Source of the DNA: Lepas anatifera
Taxonomy: Eukaryota > Arthropoda > Thecostraca > Lepadidae
NCBI GenBank assembly: GCA_034440635.1
Contig: JAOTON010000045.1
Coordinates: 186,001 to 250,000 of the forward strand
Direction of reading: 5' to 3'
Length of the DNA stretch: 64,000 nucleotides
Part shown: positions 56,536-64,000 of the stretch, piece by piece
How positions within the stretch are numbered: position 1 is the first letter of the stretch
Layout: every line of letters starts with the position of its first letter
The notes under the pieces: model-generated
What the model was told of the DNA's origin: nothing
Databases searched by the model: none
What the model saw: only the letters and a program-made list of their open reading frames with translations
Translations under genes and position numbers: made by a program

Positions 56536-57383
56536 TTAACACGCGCATTGACGGTGTCTGAGCCACCTTTGCATTGACGGGAGGGCGGGTACCCGCCCCC
56601 CTAAGATCTCGAGAACCACAGTAGGTAGCGAAAAACGGTAAACGGCGTTGGGTTGCCCATCCACTTTTCCATCGAAAACATTTGAACCATTTTTTTGTCA
56701 GGTCACATTTAAGGTCACGAGAGGTAAAAAAATGCCGTCATAGGGATAACATGTAAATTCAGTTTTTTTCGGCCATTACATCTGAACAAGTAACGATAGA
56801 GCAAAACGGCTGAAACTATATGAATCCTTTCAGCAAGCCCAATCGAATGATATGTAATTTGACCTTGCTAGGTCAAATCAAGGATTTAACCTGACCTGAG
56901 GTCAGGTCAGGGTCAAGTTATATAAAATGCATATCATTAGAACTGAAAAGTCCAGGGAGTCTAATGCAGCTAAAATAAATGCTCTATCACCATCCGTTAC
57001 TGAGTTATTCCGTAAAAACCATTTTTCCCATGTATTTCCAATGGAGAGGTCATGCCTCGTACCTGACGTTAGGTTATCGCTATAAAAAATACCGGAAAAA
57101 ATTTAGAGAACTCGGTGGGGCCATTATGTGATATAAGTTTCAATCGGATAAGTTCACCCTGCTCTAACTTAAGCTATCTTAAACTTTTTTTTAGGTCGGG
57201 TCACTTGACCTGTACTGGTGACTTGACCTTGGATGACCTAACCTTAAAATTATCACAGAAGTTGTAAAAATGATGAGGGAAAAGGTATGCCAAGTACGGC
57301 GGCGCTACGCGCCGCCGTTTTTCTACTCACTCCGAAAAACCCGAGCGGGGGCGGGTACCCGCCCCCGTCAATGCGCGTGTTAA
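56536..57383 (+). mobile_element. TTAA-MITE, family 1 (copy F)
   Basis: TTAA at 56536-56539 and 57380-57383. Left tip CACGCGCATTGACGG, spacer GAGCCACCTTTGC, then GCGGGTACCCGCCCCCC. The right side has the hairpin CGGCGGCGC-TAC-GCGCCGCCG (57297-57317) and GCGGGTACCCGCCCCC. Length 840 bp. Confidence 0.93.
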
Positions 57384-57417
57384 TATATATAGCAAATATC
57401 ACATTCCATCAGTGCTG

Positions 57418-57960
57418 AGACAAAACATGCAATGCTTAACAAACCTGGGCATAGCTATCATGCCATTAGAGTTATTGAGGGCTGGTAAAGTAAATTTAAT
57501 AGGAAAATTTCAGGTCTTTCTCTCTTACGTGAAACAAAATGAACTCCCACCAATGGTTTGACCTCCAGAGGGCACCTCTTGACCTAACATGGCCTGAGGT
57601 CACGAAAGATCATACACTGATCTTGTTATATATCAAATAAAAGCCAGTGACGGGACATACGTGATGAAATTTAATTCAGCGCTCTAGCTCGATACGGGCA
57701 CAAGTTATCGCCAAAATATTGTTTTTGATCTCTGGTGACCTATGATGACCAGAGATAAGTCAAAAGGGAAATTTCGCACCCGGAATCCGTGAAAGGATGG
57801 CCAAGAATACTTTTTTCTGAGAAATCTGAGCATATGCAATCATTTTTTGTAACTTTTAGATCATAAATGATATTTCCCCATGATTTTCCATGGGAGAGGT
57901 CACCTTATAAACTGACCTCAGGTTACCAAATCCAAATATCCCTGATATAAATTATTCGAT
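57418..57960 (+). mobile_element. TTAA-MITE family 2 interior fragment, diverged
   Basis: Lacks both tips but follows the family-2 body order: 'ctgggcatagctatcatgcc', 'gggctggtaaagtaaattta', 'atggtttgacctccagaggg', 'tggcctgaggtcacgaaaga', 'gatctctggtgacctatgat'. Older than the intact copies by visible divergence. Confidence 0.65.
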
Positions 57961-58033
57961 AAAAACACAGATAATTGTAATTTTGTGAGTGAAGTCGTGT
58001 CTGTCTCAATTTGTAAAGAGATATGCGATATTT

Positions 58034-58873
58034 TTACACGCATTGACGGGGGTCTGAGCCACCTTTACCTTGACGGGGGTCGGGTACCAGCCCCTCTAAG
58101 GTCTCGAGAACCACGCTAGGTAGCAAAAAAATGGCGTTGGATACCCCATCCACTTCCCCATCGAAAATATTTGAACCATTTTTTTGTCAGGTCACATTTA
58201 ATGTCACTAGAGGTCAAAACATGCCGTCATAGGGATAACATGTAAATGAAGTTTGTCTGATTACATCTGAACAAGTTAAGATAGAGCAAAATAATTTGAA
58301 CCATATGAATCCTGGCAGCAAGCCGAACTGAACAATATATAATATGACCTTGCTGGGTCAAATCAAAGATTTGACCTGACCTGAGGTCAGGTCAAGGTCA
58401 AATTGGTAAAAATGCATACCTAACATTAGAACTGCAATGACGAGGCAAATCTAATGCAGTTAAAATAAACGCTCTATCTCAATTCATTACTGAGTTATTC
58501 AGTTAAAAATATTTTTCCATGTATTTCCAATGGAGAGGTCATGGCTCGTACCTGACATTAGGTCATCGATATAAGAATACCGAAACATATTTTAGAGAAC
58601 TCGGTGGGGCCATTATGTGATACGAGTTTCAATCGGATAAGTTTACCCTGTTCCGACTTATACTATCTTAAATTTTTTGAGGTTAGGTCACTTGACCTGT
58701 ACTGGTGACCTGACATGAGATGACCTGACCTTAAAATTTTGACAAAAGTTGTAAAAGTGATGAGGGAAAAGGTATACCAAGTACGGCGGCGCTATGCGCC
58801 GCCGTTTTTATGCTATCTCCGAAAAACCCCAGGGGAGGGGCGGGTACCCGTCCCCCGTCAATGCGCGTGTTAA
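58034..58873 (+). mobile_element. TTAA-MITE, family 1 (copy G)
   Basis: The left tip has decayed to TTTTACACGCATTGACGGGG. The spacer GTCTGAGCCACCTTTAC follows. The right end is GGGCGGGTACCCGTCCCCCG, then TCAATGCGCGTG and TTAA (58870-58873). The body contains TGACCTGACCTGAGGTCAGG. Confidence 0.88.
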
Positions 58874-59085
58874 ATGTATATTAGATAGATATTTGGTTGC
58901 GTAGGTGCATACCTACATACTCAATCACTGTCATAAAGCAGCTTGCAATTCTCGTGACTTATTTGCAACTTTGAATGCTCATTTCCGCTGATACTGGGCA
59001 GGAGCATCGCCACTGATTTTTTGTTGGGGATGGATCCCAGATCGAGGAGGGAGGAGGGAGGGAGCAGTGGAGTGGAGGGGCTATG
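58874..59085. other. Spacer between MITEs
   Basis: No feature seen apart from a GAGGAGGGAGG purine run. Confidence 0.4.
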
Positions 59086-60112
59086 TTTTATCCCGGGCCC
59101 CACCTTCGCCTCACCGGGGGCCACAGATGCCATCGTCCCCTCTCGAACTCCAAAAATATGGGGATTAGCGCAAATATGCAAATTACATTAGAAAGCTCGC
59201 GTGAATTCAGTACGAAATTACCTAAATGTTTAAGCGCTCGGGTCAATGGTTTCACCTCCAATAGCCTATCATGAAAAGTTAGGTCATGATAGGCTATTTT
59301 GACTCAAATATGCAATGCTTAAAAAGCTGGGCATAACTATTATTCCATTACAGCTATTGAGATCTGGTAAACTACATTTGATAGGAGAATGTCAGACCTT
59401 TTCCACTACGTGGAACGTAATGACCTCCCGCCAGTGGTTTTACCTCCAGGGGTCACCTCGTGACCTCATATGACCTGAGGTCACGAAAGGTAATAAAGTG
59501 ACCTTGCCGTATATCAAATGAAAGCCAGTGACAAGACATACACGATGGTGTTTGATTCAGCGCTCTAGCTTAGTTAGGTAAAAATGTATTGTCAAAATAC
59601 GGTTTTTGACCCCGGTGACCTTGGATGACTTCGAAGAGGTGAAAGGGCAAATGTGACCCCTGGGATCCAAGAAAAGGTGTCCAAGAACGTTTTTCTGAGC
59701 ATTTAAAGCATTTGCAGTAATGTTTGTGACTTTTAGATAATAAGACAGTTTTTCCCCATGTTTTTTCAATGGAAGAGGTCACCTCGTGACCTGACCTCAG
59801 GTCACGAAATAAAAAAATCCCGGAAATAAAACTTGTAGACCCTGACGGGGCCATGAAGTGTAGGAAGTTTCAAATTGTTCGACGGAGAAACGTAGTTCTT
59901 ATAGAGCTCAAAAGTTGAAGTGAGGTGATTTTGGTGGACCTCGCTTGGTGACCTGACCTTGGGTGCCCCGGGGTAAAATATTTAAGGAATGGTGGAAAAA
60001 TGGTGGGGTGAGAGATAGAGCCCTCAACCGCGGTACTGCGTCCCGTCGTTTTCCTGCTATCCCGAAAAAACTTTAGCGGGGCCATCGATAGCCCCCGGTG
60101 GGGCGAGGGTCA
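59086..60112 (+). mobile_element. TTAA-MITE, family 2 (copy K), eroded ends
   Basis: The left tip has lost its first module (TCCCGGGCCCCACCTTCGCC). The right end is GGCCATCGATAGCCCCCGG, then TGGGGCGAGGGTCAA, with TTAA altered. The body is collinear with copies H, I and J, with visible substitutions. Confidence 0.8.
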
Positions 60113-60430
60113 ATAGATTCATTGGGTCTCTCTGAAAGCACCACCAATGCACTGCACTATTACTAGAGCTGAAAACATTCAGGTAGGTCCATGCAGATAG
60201 TATGGATAAAATTGAAAGTTCAAGTCCAATTTGGAAGATTCTTTTCCCCTAGTTGGCCAATTGTGGGGACGGGTTACCCCTCCTTCGCTCTCGATGTACT
60301 GGTGACGAGCTGCTCCGCCTGCCTCTCCCCGTCTGTTGCGCGCCAGTTTCCCAAACGTCAATCTGCTGTGCAACAGCTGCTGCTCTGGCTGCAACAGGTT
60401 ATGTCTGCTGCCGCTGCCAGCTGGCGCTCC
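60113..60430. other. Unassigned spacer
   Basis: No repeat or gene supported. Open frames that continue into the minisatellite are composition effects. Confidence 0.4.
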
Positions 60431-61130
60431 CCACGCCGTCAATTGCCGCCTGGGTGGCAGTTCGGGGGACGGACTCCCAGCAGAGACCACGCCGTCAGTT
60501 GCCGCCTGGGTGGCAGTTCGGGGGACGGACTCCCAGCAGACAACGCCCTCAGTTACCGCCTGGGTGGAAGCTGGGGGGAGGGGGCGGACTCCCGGCAGAG
60601 ACCACGCCCTCAGTTACCGCCTGGGTGGCAGCTGGGGGGGCGGACTCCCGGCAGAGACCACGCCCTCAGTTACCGCCTGGGTGGCAGCTGGGGGGGGGCG
60701 GACTCCCGGCAGAGACCACGCCCTCAGTTACCGCCTGGGTGGCAGCTCGGGGGAGGGGGACGGACTCCCGGCAGAGACCACGCCCTCAGTTACCGCCTGG
60801 GTGGAAGCTCGGGGAGGGGGGACGGACTCCCGGCAGAGACCACGCCCTCAGTTACCGCCTGGGTGGCAGCTGGGGGGGGCGGACTCCCGGCAGAGACCAC
60901 GCCCTCAGTTACCGCCTGGGTGGCAGCTGGGGGGGCGGACTCCCGGCAGAGACCACGCCCTCAGTTACCGCCTGGGTGGAAGCTCGGGGGAGGGGGGACG
61001 GACTCCCGGCAGAGACCACGCCCTCAGTTACCGCCTGGGTGGAAGCTCGGGGGAGGGGGGACGGACTCCCGGCAGAGACCACGCCGTCAGTTACCGCCTG
61101 GGTGGCAGCTGGGGGGGGCGGACTCCCGGC
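60431..61130. repeat. 54-63-bp minisatellite with variable G-tracts
   Basis: Twelve copies marked by GCCTGGGTGG at 60448, 60504, 60558, 60619, 60675, 60733, 60795, 60857, 60914, 60970, 61033 and 61096. Units differ mainly in the G-run (GGGGGGGCGG versus CGGGGGAGGGGG). The absence of stops gives three long overlapping open frames, which I treat as artefacts. Confidence 0.94.
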
Positions 61131-61423
61131 AAATCACGACATCGAATCTGGCTCTGGGGCTCACATTGCAGAATGTCATGACCGATGTATGTCAGATCTA
61201 ATCTGACTCATACCCGAATGGACTCCGTCGAATTCAAGCCAATTAGTTTGTACGCCAAGATTAATAGTCCAGATCTGATCCATAACCAAAAATACATACT
61301 AACAAATACAAAAACACTAGAGACCAAATTTATACTCGGATTGGATTTTGTTTAATCCTCACGCGTGCCGAATCCATTCGATGCATTCTTGTGAGTTTAT
61401 TAGATATCCAGTTAGAAATTATA
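61131..61423. other. Unassigned spacer
   Basis: No feature seen. Confidence 0.4.
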
Positions 61424-62289
61424 TATATGACGTGTTTTAACTCAAAGATTGCCGAGCGGACGTGATGCACGAAATCACACATGTGTGGAAGTTCAGCGTC
61501 GGCAACTACGAAGAAGCTCAATTCTGGCAATGAATATAAACATGACATCTTACACAAACCATTTTTTTCAAGGAAATTGAAGCCAAGTATTTGTATTTTT
61601 TCCCGCCCAGAACACCTAACTCATATATTCAGGCTGTATAACTCCCGCACCTAGCAATGCTGACGCCGTTTTTCAGCGCGCCAGGATATTTAGCATCGGC
61701 CGGTGCCGCACACCAGAAAACTGATCGGCAACCGGATGGAGACAACTTCCCTTCCTGGCCAGATCCAGGATTTCCGAAGGAAAGGGCACATAGAGTGTTG
61801 TGGGAATGACCTAGGACACTAAAAAGATGATACAGATGACAGTAAAAGCGCTAAAATATATGACGTGTTTTAACTCAAAGATTGCCGAGCGGACGTGATG
61901 CACGAAATCACACATGTGTGGAAGTTCAGCGTCGGCAACTACGAAGAAGCTCAATTCTGGCAATGAATATAAACATGACATCTTACACAAACCATTTTTT
62001 TCAAGGAAATTGAAGCCAAGTATTTGTATTTTTTCCCGCCCAGAACACCTAACTCATATATTCAGGCTGTATAACTCCCGCACCTAGCAATGCTGACGCC
62101 GTTTTTCAGCGCGCCAGGATATTTAGCATCGGCCGGTGCCGCACACCAGAAAACTGATCGGCAACCGGATGGAGACAACTTCCCTTCCTGGCCAGATCCA
62201 GGATTTCCGAAGGAAAGGGCACATAGAGTGTTGTGGGAATGACCTAGGACACTAAAAAGATGATACAGATGACAGTAAAAGCGCTAAAA
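61424..62289. repeat. Perfect 433-bp tandem duplication
   Basis: 61424-61856 is repeated at 61857-62289 without a difference that I can find by reading both copies base by base. Each copy runs from 'tatatgacgtgttttaactc' to 'cagtaaaagcgctaaaa'. The end of copy 2 lies inside the left arm of the hairpin that follows. No coding sequence is recognisable. Either a very recent duplication or an assembly artefact. Confidence 0.97.
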
Positions 62290-62391
62290 GACTGGCAGCC
62301 TAAAACGCCAAAGTCCAGGCTGCCAGTCTTTTAGCGCTTTTACTGTCATCTGTATCATCTTTTAGGGTCCTAGGTCATTCCCACAACACTC
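62226..62391. repeat. Hairpin with 75-bp arms
   Basis: Left arm 62226-62301 (ending GACTGGCAGCCT), 15-nt loop 62302-62316, right arm 62317-62391 (starting AGGCTGCCAGTC). The arms differ by one T indel and one substitution; the inner 45 bp are perfect. Part of the left arm also occurs upstream at the end of the first 433-bp copy (61793-61856). Confidence 0.95.
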
Positions 62392-62638
62392 AGCGGTTTA
62401 TGGCACCCTATCTCCAGCAGGCATTCCGAGAACTTATTATTTTCTCCATCATTGAAAGGGCACATAGTCGGGCACCACTCGGACCAGAGGGCAACACTTT
62501 TTGGCGGTAAAGCTATCAGGTGGGCGCCAATTTTATCGTGGGGGCTCCGATACTTGCATCCTGGGAAGAGGGATATTTCAGGGGGCGTCGTGACAATGTT
62601 AGGAAGCGCCGAGGGTGGATGGGGGGAAGTAACCCTCT
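62392..62638. other. Unassigned spacer before the 3' end of the second I/R1-like element
   Basis: No gene seen. May include 3' flank or 3' UTR of the minus-strand retrotransposon. Confidence 0.4.
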
Positions 62639-64000
62639 GATGATGATGATGATGTTTCCGGCACTCGGCAGCTGCCATATGGGAGGCGCCTCGTCAGAGG
62701 CGTCCCAGCCGCCGGATGAAGGCCGCCAGCCGAGGCGGATCACCCAGCGCCTCTTGAATTGTCGGGTCGTCCCGGCCAAAGACATTCTGACGGAGAAGAG
62801 CTCGCGCTGGGCATTCTGTTAAAAGGTGCTGCATTGTTTCCTCGTCCTCCCCGCACTCCGGGCACGTGCCATTTGGTGCCAGTCCCACCCGGTGCTGGTA
62901 ACTGCGGAGGAGAAGAGAGTGGCCCGTCCGCAGCCTGGCCACTTCGGTGGATTCTAGGCGGGAGAGGCCATGTTTGTCCCCTAGGACCACTCTCTTGGTG
63001 CCGTTTTCCTCCGCATATCGGGTGGTGCTGACACTTTCAGTCCACAAGCTGTGCGCGTGGCGCCTTATGCAGCTGTTCGCGGAGTTAAAATCAATCTGGG
63101 TGGAACCCTGGTCCAGTGTGGCAGCGGCACGCGCCACTTCGTCGGCGAGCTCGTTTCCCGGTAAGCCAGCGTGGCCCGGGACCCATTGAAGGGTTAGGTG
63201 GATGCCCATGCTGGCCAGGGTCGAGAGTTGGTGCCAAACCGAGCCTGCCAAGGCATCGGATTGAGCGTGCAGGCCCTCCGCCAGGCGGGTTAGGGCGGAC
63301 TGCGAATCAGTGCAGACTCGCACTTCTCTCGGTCGACACTCGGCTGCGATCGTCAACAGATGGCGCAGGGCCGCATCCAGGGCAGCTAGTTCTGCCCGGA
63401 AACTGGACGTGTAGCGGCCGGCAGGGACTCTGATCCGCTTCACAGAGTTGTTTTCCCTGAGTACCACTGCGCCTCCACCGCCATGCTCAGTGCCACTTGT
63501 CGCGGATCCATCCGTGAAGATTGAGATGTCCGCTGGCGGGAGCGCAGCCAGAGTCCTTTCCGCCGCCGCGAGTCGTGCTTCTGGAGGGTCCGTCTTCTTC
63601 GTCTGGACGACTAGTTTCGTCCGAATGTCGATATTCGGGGATGGAGTCTCCCATGGCGCGACTTGCGGTGTAACCTGCAGAGGCTCCACGGGAAAAGCGG
63701 CTAGGCCTGCCTCTGCGGAGACTGCCAGGCCGGTCTCGGCCCATCCGCGGTCCTGCTGTAGCCTCAGGCTGGGTCTCTCCGCAAGCAAGAGCGGTTGTAG
63801 CGGGTCGCCCGGAAGGTCGCGGACGTGCCGCTGCACCGCGATGGCCGCGAGCTGCTTTCGTCGTATGCTGAGAGGCATGACGTCCGCCTCTCGCTCCAGA
63901 GCGGCCGTCGGCGTCGACCTCAGGCAGCCAGTTATCGTCCTGCAGGCCTGTCGCTGTACGACCTCGAGGCGTTCTAGGTTAGAGCTCGCCACCCCAGGCA
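62639..64000 (-). mobile_element. R1/I-like LINE, 3' portion, running off the window
   Basis: The minus-strand element has its 3' terminus near 62639, where a (ATC)n tail (AACATCATCATCATCA on the minus strand) follows a 55-base 3' UTR. Its coding region continues past the right edge. The simple-repeat tail and RNase H resemble the 1.77-10.1 kb element, but the protein is clearly different, so it is another family. Confidence 0.75.
62694..63998 (-). CDS. ORF2 C-terminal part: RT connection, RNase H and zinc knuckle (partial)
   Basis: Partial polyprotein, open over its whole visible length (at least 434 codons) and ending in TGA at 62694-62696. Numbering from the GTG (Val) codon at 63990-63992, RNase H catalytic positions are Asp161 (IFTDGSATSG), Glu201 (RAELAALDAA), Asp229 (CTDSQSAL), His274 and Asp284 (GHAGLPGNELADEVA). 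The terminal knuckle is Cys377, Cys380, His389, Cys394 (CPECGEDEETMQHLLTEC). The N-terminal part matches the post-RT connection region ('LERLEVVQRQACRTITGCLR'). No stop or frameshift is visible, so this copy may be young. Start, endonuclease and RT lie outside the window. RNase H would remove RNA from the cDNA hybrid. Confidence 0.88.
   Translation of the reverse strand, partial: PGVASSNLERLEVVQRQACRTITGCLRSTPTAALEREADVMPLSIRRKQLAAIAVQRHVRDLPGDPLQPLLLAERPSLRLQQDRGWAETGLAVSAEAGLAAFPVEPLQVTPQVAPWETPSPNIDIRTKLVVQTKKTDPPEARLAAAERTLAALPPADISIFTDGSATSGTEHGGGGAVVLRENNSVKRIRVPAGRYTSSFRAELAALDAALRHLLTIAAECRPREVRVCTDSQSALTRLAEGLHAQSDALAGSVWHQLSTLASMGIHLTLQWVPGHAGLPGNELADEVARAAATLDQGSTQIDFNSANSCIRRHAHSLWTESVSTTRYAEENGTKRVVLGDKHGLSRLESTEVARLRTGHSLLLRSYQHRVGLAPNGTCPECGEDEETMQHLLTECPARALLRQNVFGRDDPTIQEALGDPPRLAAFIRRLGRL

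Noticed and set aside
60191..61206. Three overlapping open frames of 281-336 codons
   Set aside because: They arise from the 54-63-bp minisatellite, which has no stop codons in any of three frames. All three read the same units and none shows a domain.

Overview
This is a gene-poor, repeat-dominated stretch of an animal nuclear genome. I find no bacterial or phage features and no intact cellular gene. The presence of non-LTR retrotransposons of several clades (I-like with RNase H, Jockey/CR1-like, L1/Tx1-like and an R1/I-like element), tRNA-derived SINEs, TTAA-flanked MITEs and at least eight minisatellites points to an invertebrate metazoan. An arthropod such as a crustacean or chelicerate seems most plausible, but the species cannot be fixed from the sequence.

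Layout. 0-1.6 kb: unassigned sequence, then a TTAA-MITE (family 3). 1.77-10.1 kb: a full-length but decayed I-like retrotransposon, bounded by a 14-bp target-site duplication (TSD) and interrupted in its 3' UTR by a 5'-truncated L1/Tx1-like element with its own 18-bp TSD. 10.1-11.4 kb: unassigned, with a TATA-like promoter candidate and a repeated AGTACGCA motif. 11.45-14.23 kb: a 17-bp minisatellite with internal higher-order duplications. 15.5-18.1 kb: a decayed tandem array carrying a SINE with a 15-bp TSD and a family-2 MITE flanked by CTAG instead of TTAA. 18.2-19.0 kb: irregular GGGCCCGTG-spaced repeats. 19.7-20.8 kb: a 72-bp minisatellite. 21.1-22.0 kb: a family-3 MITE. 22.1-22.45 kb: a SINE inserted in a SINE. 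22.85-26.73 kb: a MITE that hosts both another MITE and a Jockey/CR1-like retrotransposon. 27.8-30.4 kb: a decayed GGGCCCCTGAGCT array with a family-2 MITE inside. 31.2-32.7 kb: two oppositely oriented broken copies of one unknown coding unit, one of them split by two SINEs. 33.6, 35.5, 40.6, 44.5, 47.9 and 60.4 kb: minisatellites. 37.6-38.5 kb: a family-1 MITE. 42.5-42.7 kb: a promoter-like block with two TGACGTCA palindromes and a TATA box. 48.9 kb: a small possible hAT-like MITE. 52.6-60.1 kb: five more TTAA-MITE copies plus one fragment, one copy nested in another. 61.4-62.4 kb: a perfect 433-bp tandem duplication running into a hairpin with 75-bp arms. 62.6-64.0 kb: the intact RNase H and zinc-knuckle end of a second retrotransposon that leaves the window.

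How the parts relate. The autonomous-type elements (LINEs) plausibly explain the SINE and LINE TSDs. No transposase for the TTAA-MITEs is present, so they must be mobilised in trans. The most interesting material is (i) the TTAA-MITE superfamily: three families share one compound-end architecture with exchanged terminal modules and an interior unusually dense in TGACCT/AGGTCA hexamers; (ii) the multiple nests, which give a relative insertion chronology; (iii) the structured 5' end of the I-like element; (iv) the 433-bp duplication with its giant hairpin; and (v) the inverted pair of unknown coding fragments.
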